Positions 24,874 through 32,221 of a DNA stretch of 64,000 bases are shown here, piece by piece. Origin of the DNA: Sulfuricurvum sp. PC08-66 (GTDB taxonomy: Bacteria; Campylobacterota; Campylobacteria; Campylobacterales; Sulfurimonadaceae); the NCBI GenBank assembly GCA_000830255.1, contig JQIT01000004.1, positions 186,001-250,000 on the forward strand, read 5' to 3'. Both the position numbers and the translations under genes were made by a program. Below the pieces are notes generated by a model. The model saw nothing but the letters and a program-made list of their open reading frames with translations. It did not search any database and was not told the DNA's origin. How positions within the stretch are numbered: the first letter of the stretch is position 1; every line of letters begins with the position of its first letter.

Positions 24874-25102
24874 ACAACCCTCCGTCGTCACCACCCAACG
24901 AATCGCACAGTTTTGTATACTCCTCATCTTCACTAGCCATCTTGAAGCCTTGCTCCCATTTTTGTAGCTCAATCTTCTCTAGGTAGGCTTCTAACGCCTC
25001 TTTGTAAATGGCAGACATCGATGAATGTAGCTCATTTTTGACATCCATCAATCGTACTTTGAGCTCATGGGGAATAGTAACGGTAATTTTTTCTGCAACC
25101 AT
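24863..25102 (-). CDS. Antitoxin paired with MazF
   Basis: The 79 residues start with MVAEKITVTIPHELKVRLMD and have a ribbon-helix-helix-like N-terminus and an acidic tail ending GLYEY, the part likely to cover the toxin. The start chosen is the second ATG, seven bases after AAGGA. It overlaps the toxin gene, so translation is coupled. Confidence 0.85.
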   Translation of the reverse strand: MVAEKITVTIPHELKVRLMDVKNELHSSMSAIYKEALEAYLEKIELQKWEQGFKMASEDEEYTKLCDSLGGDDGGLYEY

Positions 25103-25192
25103 ATTCATTTCCTTATTGTTTTACTTATTATAGGTACTTCTTTGTAGTAAGTCAATGAAGACGTAATCGACGAGGTGTGAGGTGAAAATCTT

Positions 25193-26461
25193 TTAAATCT
25201 TCTCTAATTTGTACAAAAACTCTCGCTCTTTGAACGAGGGGATGTTGAGCTCTTGGCGGTATTTGGCGATGGAGCGGCGTACCATTTGGATGCCAAAACG
25301 CTCCTCTATCATCTCGTGGAGGTATTTGTCGCTGTAGGGTGTCTCTTTGGGTTCGTTGTCGACCATGCGTTGCAAAAAGCGTTTGATTTGTGCGGTCGAG
25401 GTCTCGCCAATAGCATTGGAAAAGAAATCCTTGAACGAAAAGACTCCACGGTCACACGCCAAATATTTCTCGCTAATGGCGCGTGAGATAGTCGACTCGT
25501 TAAAGCCCAAAATCTCTGCCACATCTTGGAGGCGTAGGGGTTTGATTTCGCCCCCCATAAAAAAGTCATACTGCTTCTCGATAAGCACAAGTGCGACATT
25601 GTAGAGCGTCGCTTTGCGCAAATCCAGAAGTTTGACCAGTTCTCGCGCCTCTTTGAATTTTTGGCGGGCGAAGTTGTCATATTTGTCGATAGCCTCGACG
25701 CGCAAATCGGGATAAAAAGCGTGATTGATGCGTATCACCAAGGCATCCTTGACGAACTCCACGAAGACATCAGGCAACACCTGCTCGTCGTTGCGCATAT
25801 ATTCGAGTGCAGGCGGGTTTTTCAAATGCGAAAGAATCTGTTTAGCATCGTGCATACGCGGATGATTCATAAATTTTTCGATTTTTTCGAACTGAAAAAT
25901 AAGCGCCGAAAGCAACACGCTCAGCTCATCATCGAGATCATGTTCATTAAGCTGAAACAAAAAGGACTCTTTGTAATCGACCGCTCCCACACCTGCAGGC
26001 TCTAGGTAGGCGAAGCGTTGGCGCACCTGCTCCACCTTGTAGCGGTCGACTTCGAGTTGTGTGGCTATCTCATCGATACTGCCCTCGAAATACCCCTCGT
26101 CATTGATATAAAAGATAATTTGTTTGGCGATTTTTTGGGAGATGGGCGTGGGGAAAAGAGGTGCGCTGATTTGCCCATCGAGCTTTTCATAGAGTGATTG
26201 TTGGGAGACGCTCATCCACTCGATATTGTCGGTACTGGTGTTGGAGACGTGGGTTTGGTACTCCATGTAGGCGCGGTGTGAGCGCTCGGTACTGCTCTCA
26301 CTCACCTCAAAAGCACTACGCACTTCGATACAGGGATTTTCATTGGTGATGACACTGAGATGTTTGTCCAAATCACTCAACGAACACTGCAACAAGGGCA
26401 ACCATGTCTGCATCGAGAGTCGGGGAAGTTGTTTTTGTTTGAGTGAAAATTCTTGTTTCAT
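25193..26461 (-). CDS. rpoN: RNA polymerase sigma-54 factor
   Basis: The 422 residues start with a glutamine- and leucine-rich region I (KQEFSLKQKQLPRLSMQTW), followed by an acidic region, the core-binding domain and the C-terminal RpoN box here read as VRRSIAKYRQELNIPS. Sigma-54 directs polymerase to -24/-12 promoters and needs NifA-type activators. Campylobacterota normally have one rpoN for flagellar genes; its location inside a nif region suggests either a relocated single copy or a nif-dedicated second copy. A GAGG ribosome site precedes the ATG. Confidence 0.92.
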   Translation of the reverse strand: MKQEFSLKQKQLPRLSMQTWLPLLQCSLSDLDKHLSVITNENPCIEVRSAFEVSESSTERSHRAYMEYQTHVSNTSTDNIEWMSVSQQSLYEKLDGQISAPLFPTPISQKIAKQIIFYINDEGYFEGSIDEIATQLEVDRYKVEQVRQRFAYLEPAGVGAVDYKESFLFQLNEHDLDDELSVLLSALIFQFEKIEKFMNHPRMHDAKQILSHLKNPPALEYMRNDEQVLPDVFVEFVKDALVIRINHAFYPDLRVEAIDKYDNFARQKFKEARELVKLLDLRKATLYNVALVLIEKQYDFFMGGEIKPLRLQDVAEILGFNESTISRAISEKYLACDRGVFSFKDFFSNAIGETSTAQIKRFLQRMVDNEPKETPYSDKYLHEMIEERFGIQMVRRSIAKYRQELNIPSFKEREFLYKLEKI

Positions 26462-26484
26462 CGTGACCCTCTTACGTGGCAATA

Positions 26485-26500
26485 TGCATAAAATATTCTA
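26485..26500 (-). promoter_or_regulatory. Possible sigma-54 site before rpoN
   Basis: The minus strand reads TAGAATATTTTATGCA, matching the fprA/tpx -24 block except one base and the ATGCA -12 of the PII promoter. The -12 GC is 25 bases from the rpoN start, like the other sites. The AT-rich context raises the chance of a random match. Confidence 0.45.
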
Positions 26501-26578
26501 GCAATTTTGATGCTTTTTCGGCTTATATTTTGTCTATTATTTAATCAATCAAGAATATGCGAGGGAGTAAAAGAGAGC

Positions 26579-26594
26579 TGGGGCAAAAGCCCCA
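26579..26594 (-). terminator. Terminator-like hairpin after the ferredoxin gene
   Basis: TGGGGC and GCCCCA pair around TTTT starting seven bases after the ferredoxin stop, followed on the minus strand by a pyrimidine-rich CTCTCTTTT. It probably ends the nifN-to-ferredoxin transcript before rpoN. Confidence 0.65.
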
Positions 26595-26600
26595 AGAGCA

Positions 26601-26891
26601 TTAATATTTAATGCGGATAAGTCCGTTTGGCTCGATGATTTTCATTTGGCATGAAAGACGTGCTTTGGGGTTTTGCTCGTTCAATGTTTTCATAACAGCT
26701 TTCTCTTTGGTAGTCATTTCGCTCAAAAATTCCATACCAGACTCGATAGTGACGATACAAGTACCGCACTCACCATCACGACAGCCAAAAGGAAGTGCAC
26801 TTCCAGATGCCTCTACGATGTCTTGGATAGTTTTACCAGGGCGAACATTGATCGCCAAGAAGTCATTCATAATCTCTACACGTGTTGTCAT
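26601..26891 (-). CDS. Plant-type [2Fe-2S] ferredoxin, nif-linked
   Basis: The 96 residues have the ligand set C37-x4-C42-x2-C45 and C81, the plant-type [2Fe-2S] ferredoxin pattern. It is probably a soluble electron carrier. As the last gene of the nifN operon it may carry electrons to nitrogenase, or to cofactor assembly, alongside the flavodoxin. An in-frame ATG start is used; the ribosome site AAGGA lies upstream. Confidence 0.88.
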   Translation of the reverse strand: MTTRVEIMNDFLAINVRPGKTIQDIVEASGSALPFGCRDGECGTCIVTIESGMEFLSEMTTKEKAVMKTLNEQNPKARLSCQMKIIEPNGLIRIKY

Positions 26892-26905
26892 AATTAATCC
26901 TTTTT

Positions 26906-27286
26906 CTACTCGAATGGTTTGACCAAAATGTCATTTTTGATGACACATTGGCACGCAAGGCGTACAGCGGTTTGGCGATTGAATTGTTGTGCTACTTCAG
27001 CCTCTTTTTTGGTGATAGCCGCCATTCCCACGAGGGTATCTAGCTCTTTATCCTCCATATAGACCGATTGACCATGCACATCGTACTCTTCAGCCGTGCC
27101 GTCCATTTGCTTGGTCACACTCAAATCTTCCAAGCGCACAGCACAGCTTCCACACATGCCGTCTTTGCATTCGGTAGGGATTTTGACCCCGTTGCTCTCT
27201 GCTACACGCAACAATATGTCGCCATTACGTGCGATAACACGTTTGTCCATACCGTCGCCAAAGCCACAAAATATTACATTTACCAT
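26906..27286 (-). CDS. FeSII (Shethna)-like [2Fe-2S] protein
   Basis: The 126 residues begin at an ATG with GGAGG four bases upstream. Ligands are C40-x4-C45-x2-C48 and C112. The segment around the cluster (LLRVAESNGVKIPTEC) and the long insertion before the final AVRLACQ closely resemble FeSII of Azotobacter vinelandii, which binds and shields nitrogenase when oxygen rises. The comparison is from memory, not from an alignment. A protective role would fit the flavodiiron protein and peroxidases of this region. A simple ferredoxin role is the alternative. Confidence 0.8.
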   Translation of the reverse strand: MVNVIFCGFGDGMDKRVIARNGDILLRVAESNGVKIPTECKDGMCGSCAVRLEDLSVTKQMDGTAEEYDVHGQSVYMEDKELDTLVGMAAITKKEAEVAQQFNRQTAVRLACQCVIKNDILVKPFE

Positions 27287-27335
27287 TGTTCCTCCCATAA
27301 AGAGTACTCATCCGTACTCCCATAAATGTCAATGC

Positions 27336-27734
27336 TCAAAAATCGAGTGCCCCTTCTTTTTGAGATTGCGCCGCTTTTTCGGCTGCTTTTTTGGCGCGGT
27401 GTTCACGTATCCATGCCAGCTCTTGGGCTACTTCGTCATAGCCATCGATATCATCGACAGCCTCTAGCTCCGCTTCTCGACACCCAAAAGTGTGTCCCTC
27501 TTCGATGAAGTGCACTTCGTAGATACGAATCACTTGCAAAAAGTCGCCAATATGTTTGACATAGCCGTGTGCGCCTACAGGCACCAAAATCGCATCGGGC
27601 GCTTCGAAAGGATTGGAGCCGTCATTGCGAATGGGCTTGATGACGCGCACGCGCTGACCACGGCGAAAGCGAGGAAGAATTTCGTCTTTAGTTGAAGCTG
27701 ATATTTGATTGACTTGAGCAAGCGTAAGCTCCAT
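27336..27734 (-). CDS. nifZ: NifZ
   Basis: The 132 residues contain the NifZ core PRFRRGQRVRVIKPIRNDG, GAHGYVKHIGDFLQ and YEVHF. NifZ helps mature the P-cluster of the MoFe protein. It overlaps nifW by 47 bases, with a strong GAGGAGG ribosome site inside nifW. A charged lysine- and alanine-rich tail follows the domain. Confidence 0.93.
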   Translation of the reverse strand: MELTLAQVNQISASTKDEILPRFRRGQRVRVIKPIRNDGSNPFEAPDAILVPVGAHGYVKHIGDFLQVIRIYEVHFIEEGHTFGCREAELEAVDDIDGYDEVAQELAWIREHRAKKAAEKAAQSQKEGALDF

Positions 27735-28065
27735 TGGTCACCTCCTCGATACTGCTACAACTCGTCGATGTACTACAGGTACTACATGCGCTAGGTTTAC
27801 CGAAGGTGTCCCACACCTCTGCCGCTGAAGGGTTGTAGCCATTTTCGAAATTTTTGTAGACGCTAAGAAGCGCAAATTTGTAGTACTCCATGAGCTTCTC
27901 ATCGCCGCCCATGTCGTGACCCTTGGCTTTGTCTACCAACTCTCCAAATTTTTTCATAATATGAAAGCGTTTGACATAGACCAATCGCTCATCGTACTCG
28001 ATGTCAAAAAAATCCAAATACTCTTCGGTATCGGTCAAGGTCGAAAACTCTGCCAATCTACTCAT
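27688..28065 (-). CDS. nifW: NifW with cysteine-rich tail
   Basis: Residues 1-88 match NifW: FFDIEYDERLVYVKRFHIMKKF and the ENGYNPSAAEVWDTFG end. NifW binds MoFe protein and is linked to stability in oxygen and to P-cluster assembly. After the domain comes a tail with C94, C97, C103 and C116 that ordinary NifW lacks as far as I know. Part of the tail is encoded by bases also used for nifZ, so it may partly reflect the overlap. An AAGGAG precedes the ATG. Confidence 0.92.
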   Translation of the reverse strand: MSRLAEFSTLTDTEEYLDFFDIEYDERLVYVKRFHIMKKFGELVDKAKGHDMGGDEKLMEYYKFALLSVYKNFENGYNPSAAEVWDTFGKPSACSTCSTSTSCSSIEEVTNGAYACSSQSNISFN

Positions 28066-28147
28066 GCACTACTCCTTACAACTCTACGTATCTTTGGCTA
28101 CTTATGCAATTATGTTTCCAGTAGACTCTTACAAAAATGTCGCGATT

Positions 28148-28666
28148 TTAGAGCTTCATCTCATTTTTGAGTTGCTCGGCCCACGCTTGTACACGCGATG
28201 CGGTAAGCTGTGCTTGGTTGATATCATCGATAGCCAATCCGCAAAAATTCTCTCCCTCTAGTGCCAAGGACTCTTTGAACTCATAGCCATCGACAGGCCA
28301 TTTGCCGTACTGTACATCTGCACCCAGTGCGCCAAAAATGTCGCGCATCTTGCCCAATGCACTGACAAAATGTTCGCCGTGTGTTTTTTGGTCGCCTGCG
28401 CCAAAAAAGGCGACTTTTTTGCCTGACAAATCTGGCTCATCATTTTTGAGGTCATAGAGGGGGTCTACCCAGTCGCGTTGTGGGTCGCCTTGACCCCATG
28501 TCGATGAGCCAATAAGCAATACATCGTACTCCTCGAACTGCTCGATAGAGTCAAAATCATCCTCCATGCTCACCAGCTCCCCGCCAAGCTCCTCTTGGAG
28601 AAGTTGTCCTGCGCCCATGGTCACGCCGCCGCTACTGCCTACAAAAATTCCGATTTTTTTTGCCAT
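28148..28666 (-). CDS. nifF: Nitrogenase-type flavodoxin
   Basis: The 172 residues form a long-chain flavodoxin: an FMN phosphate loop GSSGGVTMG, STWGQGDPQRDW and FGAGDQKTHGEHF. Flavodoxins of this group pass electrons to the nitrogenase Fe protein. It lies between the DUF269 gene and nifW in the nifN operon, but is preceded by a 168-base gap that holds a folded RNA candidate. A GAGAGG ribosome site lies nine bases before the ATG. Confidence 0.9.
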   Translation of the reverse strand: MAKKIGIFVGSSGGVTMGAGQLLQEELGGELVSMEDDFDSIEQFEEYDVLLIGSSTWGQGDPQRDWVDPLYDLKNDEPDLSGKKVAFFGAGDQKTHGEHFVSALGKMRDIFGALGADVQYGKWPVDGYEFKESLALEGENFCGLAIDDINQAQLTASRVQAWAEQLKNEMKL

Positions 28667-28718
28667 ATTTTTTTCCTCTCTTTTTGTTTTTATTGTTTTA
28701 CTTTTTTTGTTCTAGCCC

Positions 28719-28810
28719 TTTTTACTCGTGCGAAACGGTTGCCCACGATGGGAAGCCCCGAAGCTATCGCCTTTCGTCCCATCGGGTCAAAGTCTCTTAC
28801 TCTGTAAAAA
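28719..28810 (-). ncRNA. Candidate structured leader RNA before nifF
   Basis: In the gap before nifF, TTTTTAC and GTAAAAA can pair to close a 92-base element. Inside it a long arm forms from 28742-28753 with 28777-28786 (CCGATGGGA / TCCCATCG on the minus strand), with a shorter CGAA/TTCG helix in its loop. A G+C-rich fold in an otherwise AT-rich gap suggests a selected RNA, such as a riboswitch, a processing site or an mRNA stabiliser. I could not match it to a known riboswitch. Confidence 0.45.
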
Positions 28811-28834
28811 TGGCTACAACTTGTTTTGTATTAC

Positions 28835-29278
28835 CTAGACCAATTTGTCTTTGCACGGTTTGAATTGCTCATAAATCTCATACGCTTTGGTGAGATATTT
28901 ATCCCCTTCAGCGTAGAGGTCTTCGAGCGTGCGGAAGCTGAATCGATGCGCATCTTTGAAATATTTGTCCACCAAGACAATACGATCCGCGATGACGATA
29001 CAGCGACCAAAACCCTCGTGACTCATCTCCATGACGACGTTACACATGACACCTGTTTTGCGCTCGAATTGAAGTGCGACTGCTTTGAAAATCATCTTGA
29101 TTTCACCGATAAGCATCTCATCGATGTCAGCAATAATGGGGATTTTTTTCAAATCCTCTTTGGTTTTTACAAATTTCTTTGCCAAAATTTCCTCGTCGCT
29201 CATTTTGGCCCAGTTGCCAAATTGGTCGGTAGCGCGCAGTTGTCGAATGAGTTCTTGTGTGAATAGATTGTGTTCCAT
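28835..29278 (-). CDS. NifX-associated DUF269 protein
   Basis: The 147 residues match the NifX-associated family (DUF269): an N-terminal ELIRQLRATDQFGNWAKMSDEEIL, a central LIGEIKMIFKAVALQFE and a conserved Tyr/Lys-rich end. It accompanies nifX in most diazotrophs, and a link to FeMo-co handling has been suggested. It lies 19 bases after nifX. No catalytic motif is recognised. Confidence 0.92.
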   Translation of the reverse strand: MEHNLFTQELIRQLRATDQFGNWAKMSDEEILAKKFVKTKEDLKKIPIIADIDEMLIGEIKMIFKAVALQFERKTGVMCNVVMEMSHEGFGRCIVIADRIVLVDKYFKDAHRFSFRTLEDLYAEGDKYLTKAYEIYEQFKPCKDKLV

Positions 29279-29297
29279 AAAATAGGGTTCCTTATTT

Positions 29298-29747
29298 TTA
29301 TTCCGCCCAGCGCTCTAGTCGCGGGTCGTTGTCGTTTTTGAGTTTCATGAGGCGTTTTATCCACGGGGGTGGATTGCCATTGATCATCGCCAAAAGCTCT
29401 TCAAGCACCTCTTTGATAGGGCGTGGTTCTGCTACTTTCATGGGGTTCATCCCTGCACGAATCACCTTTGCCGCTGCCGTACCACCGATGCTTTCGCAAT
29501 ACATGATATTGACCCCTTTAAGCGCCTCTATTTTGTACTCCGTCTTTTCATCGCTCTCGATGTCACTGGTGTCGGTTTTGACGATACTGCTTAGCTCGAA
29601 GCCTTCAGGTCCGATGCAGTAGACCACGAACTCCTTGGCACCGCCGAAGTGTGCATTGATGGTTTGCATATCTTTGGTCGCAAAGGCGACTTTGATAGTG
29701 CCACTCATGGGTTGGGCGCTTTCGACACTGATTTTGGATGTTTGCAT
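29298..29747 (-). CDS. nifX: NifX cofactor-carrier protein
   Basis: The 149 residues belong to the NifX/NafY/NifB-C-terminal fold, with IKVAFATKDMQTINAHFGGAKEF and the ESIGGTAAAKVI segment. NifX binds NifB-co and the FeMo-co precursor and hands them to NifEN. The start chosen has GAGGAGG upstream and lies ten bases after nifN. C-terminal LERWAE is typical of nif-linked members. Confidence 0.93.
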   Translation of the reverse strand: MQTSKISVESAQPMSGTIKVAFATKDMQTINAHFGGAKEFVVYCIGPEGFELSSIVKTDTSDIESDEKTEYKIEALKGVNIMYCESIGGTAAAKVIRAGMNPMKVAEPRPIKEVLEELLAMINGNPPPWIKRLMKLKNDNDPRLERWAE

Positions 29748-29757
29748 TTTCTCCTCC

Positions 29758-31065
29758 TCATGCATGATGTTTTATCTCCCGTAATTTGTTGGCAATCTCG
29801 AAAAGAAAATAGAGACTACCTTCATAGAGCACGTCGTTCTTGAGCTGATTGCCTAGCTCTTCGTAGTTGGGAAAGCCGCGAAGCACCAAAGCCACCTCGT
29901 GGTGATGGTGCAACTTCTGTTCGATGAGCATACGTTCTGCGTGAAAATTGCTAATCACCAAATGGGCTTTTGCAAAAAAGGGCTTCGCATCCTCCAAATC
30001 TCCCACTATTACCTGCTCTGCCTCGATACGCGCTAAGATGGGCGATGGTGTGGTCGCAATGACCGCATCGATGGTGCCGCCCACACTGCGCAACAATGCC
30101 GCCATGCCTGCACACATATCAGGCTCTCCTGTGATGACAAAGTGTGACGACCCTATGAGGAAATGCGTATCGAGCATCCCATCTTGGAGACGTCCGCGCC
30201 AACGCACCACATTGGGCAGAGGTTTGACCCCCTCCTGCATGAGGATTTCCACGAGATGGTCGGTCGTCTCTAGCCCCATGATATGGTCAAAGGCGTGGTG
30301 CGTAATGGCGCTGTTTTTGTTCACAAGCGCTTGTGCAGAAGCTCGCATCGATTCGCCTATCGAGATGACCTTCTCTACTCGTCCCAAAGCACGAATCTCC
30401 TCGATACCGATGGCTCCTGTGCCAAGCTTACCCTGCCCCGTCGAGAGGTAGCCATCCATCGACGTAGACAAATCAGGCAACGCCCAGACGGTGTAACCAA
30501 ACCCTTCGCAAAAGGTTTTGAGCTTTTCAACCTCGATAGGTTGCATCGAGACATTTGGCAAGAGCAACAATGTGCGTGCATCGATGGTGGTCGAGGGTAG
30601 CGTGTGCTGGTCGATGAGGGCTTTTGCGGTCAATGCCCAACCGCTTTGCATACCGCCTTCAAAGTCGGGCGTATTGACATAGCAGTAGGGAATCTCGATA
30701 TGCGTCCCCACACCACGAATATCATCGCCTTTGGTCTCGGTGAGTCCCGTCGTGTGCAGTCCGATAATCTCTACGGGCAAGCTTTTGTCCTTGCTCGTGA
30801 TGTTTTCGATAGCCAAGAGTATCGAGTAGTCGCCCCCATCGAGCACCGCGGTGATGTCACTCACGCTGGTGTTGTAGAGGGGAATCGGCTCATTGAAATG
30901 GCGCGTATAAAAGACCTTGGTGTAGGAGGCGCACCCTTGGGCGGCGTGCATGAGAGGCAGACAGTTGCGTATACCCATAAATGCCAATGCCGCACCCATA
31001 GGTTGGGAGTGTTTGATAGGATTGACTTGCAGGGGTTTGTGAGGTTGGGTATCGATAGGCTTCAT
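29758..31065 (-). CDS. nifN: NifN, FeMo-co scaffold beta subunit
   Basis: The 435 residues match NifN: LQVNPIKHSQPMGAALAFMGI at the start, with the HAAQGCASY segment that carries the cluster cysteine, and DLSTSMDG in the middle. NifN forms the NifEN complex on which FeMo-co is completed. The usual partner gene nifE is not upstream; a housekeeping methyltransferase gene is there instead, so nifE must be elsewhere. An AAGGAG precedes the ATG, and a sigma-54-type promoter lies 29 bases upstream. nifN therefore heads the operon that runs to the [2Fe-2S] ferredoxin at 26601. Confidence 0.94.
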   Translation of the reverse strand: MKPIDTQPHKPLQVNPIKHSQPMGAALAFMGIRNCLPLMHAAQGCASYTKVFYTRHFNEPIPLYNTSVSDITAVLDGGDYSILLAIENITSKDKSLPVEIIGLHTTGLTETKGDDIRGVGTHIEIPYCYVNTPDFEGGMQSGWALTAKALIDQHTLPSTTIDARTLLLLPNVSMQPIEVEKLKTFCEGFGYTVWALPDLSTSMDGYLSTGQGKLGTGAIGIEEIRALGRVEKVISIGESMRASAQALVNKNSAITHHAFDHIMGLETTDHLVEILMQEGVKPLPNVVRWRGRLQDGMLDTHFLIGSSHFVITGEPDMCAGMAALLRSVGGTIDAVIATTPSPILARIEAEQVIVGDLEDAKPFFAKAHLVISNFHAERMLIEQKLHHHHEVALVLRGFPNYEELGNQLKNDVLYEGSLYFLFEIANKLREIKHHA

Positions 31066-31092
31066 GTGCGACTCCTTGGATAGAGACGCTAT

Positions 31093-31108
31093 TGCAAGAA
31101 GTGTGCGA
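31093..31108 (-). promoter_or_regulatory. Sigma-54 (-24/-12) promoter of the nifN operon
   Basis: The minus strand reads TCGCACACTTCTTGCA, equal to TGGCAC-N5-TTGCA except for the second base. The -12 GC is 29 bases before the nifN start. It lies in the 50-base gap after rlmC, the right border of the nif region. Confidence 0.75.
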
Positions 31109-31114
31109 GAGGAG

Positions 31115-32221
31115 CTATATACGCTTTAAAAGCACCAACACCTCATAGTGGTACGTGTGAGGGAACATATCAAAAAGTTGCGCTTGGTCGATGCGGTAGT
31201 GTGAGAGTCGCGCCAAATCCTGCGCTAGAGTCGTAGCATTGCAACTGCTATAGAGTATGTGAAGCGGTGCCAAAGACTCTAGCGTACTGCAAAGCGCCTC
31301 GCCAATGCCACGGCGTGGTGGATTGACGATGACCACATCGGGAGCGATATTTTGCGCGACCAATGAAGCATCCAACGCCTCGAAACGCACCTGCGTGATG
31401 CCCAATGCCCGTGCACTCTCTTGGGCGTGGGCGATGGCGTGCGGGGCGATTTCGATACCCCACAGTTGCGTCTCTGGCGTCGATACCGAAAGACCAAAGC
31501 CCCCCACTCCGCAAAAAAGATCCCATATCGACTTCGCATCCAGTGGCTCCACCCACGCTCTAGCCGTGGCATAAAGGGCGCGTGTGACCTGCGTATTGGT
31601 CTGGAAAAAGCTTTGGGGCGCCATGTAGAGTGGCACCTCGTTCATCACCTCGATGAGCGCTTGGGTGTCGCTCAAAAAATGCTCCTCTTCCCCCTCCAAC
31701 ACTGCCATGTGCACAGGCTGAATATTGACACTAAGCACCTCGATGGGGTAGCCCTCGATGAGTGCTTTTTGAAATGATTGGATACGCTCGATAGCGTCCC
31801 TAGAGGCTACAACCAAACGCACCATAAAGGAGTCTTCGCTGTTTTGGGTGACGATGACATATTTGAGTGCACCTTGACGCTTCTCTATGCGATAGGGACG
31901 AATTCCTGAGACCTTGACCCAGCGCTCGATATGCGCCAAAAGCGCACGCATCGAGGGTGTGTAGAGCGGACAATTTACCAACGATACCTCGATACCTGCA
32001 TGATTGACGATGCCAAGTATCGGCGCATGAGCGTAGCCCAAGACTGCCATTTTTGCTTTGTTGCGAAAGGCTTCGATGGGGCTAGGCGTACTCTCGTGCC
32101 ATTGCGCGTGGGGCAAAAGTGCCTTGACCTGCTCCTCTTTGGCCTTTAACTGCTCCTCGTAGGGCATATCGATGGTGGGACAGGAGTGACAAAGCCCTTG
32201 GGCGTGGTAGCTACACTCCAT
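31115..32221 (-). CDS. rlmC: 23S rRNA (uracil-5-)-methyltransferase RlmC-like
   Basis: The 368 residues start with the Fe-S motif CSYHAQGLCHSC, have a methyltransferase domain with WDLFCGVGGFGL, the PPRRGIG motif and the nucleophile region YSSCNATTLAQDL. These enzymes transfer methyl from S-adenosylmethionine to uracil in RNA. The short N-terminus without a TRAM domain favours RlmC (RumB) over RlmD or TrmA, though the exact uracil cannot be read from sequence. It overlaps fetB by 11 bases. Confidence 0.82.
   Translation of the reverse strand: MECSYHAQGLCHSCPTIDMPYEEQLKAKEEQVKALLPHAQWHESTPSPIEAFRNKAKMAVLGYAHAPILGIVNHAGIEVSLVNCPLYTPSMRALLAHIERWVKVSGIRPYRIEKRQGALKYVIVTQNSEDSFMVRLVVASRDAIERIQSFQKALIEGYPIEVLSVNIQPVHMAVLEGEEEHFLSDTQALIEVMNEVPLYMAPQSFFQTNTQVTRALYATARAWVEPLDAKSIWDLFCGVGGFGLSVSTPETQLWGIEIAPHAIAHAQESARALGITQVRFEALDASLVAQNIAPDVVIVNPPRRGIGEALCSTLESLAPLHILYSSCNATTLAQDLARLSHYRIDQAQLFDMFPHTYHYEVLVLLKRI

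Noticed and set aside
28699-28714. TAGAAC block upstream of nifF resembling the fprA -24 element
   Set aside because: There is no GC at the -12 position; the downstream part is an A run.
28719-28810. c-di-GMP-I, FMN or cobalamin riboswitch before nifF
   Set aside because: The conserved core sequences of these classes are not present, so the element is listed only as an unassigned structure.
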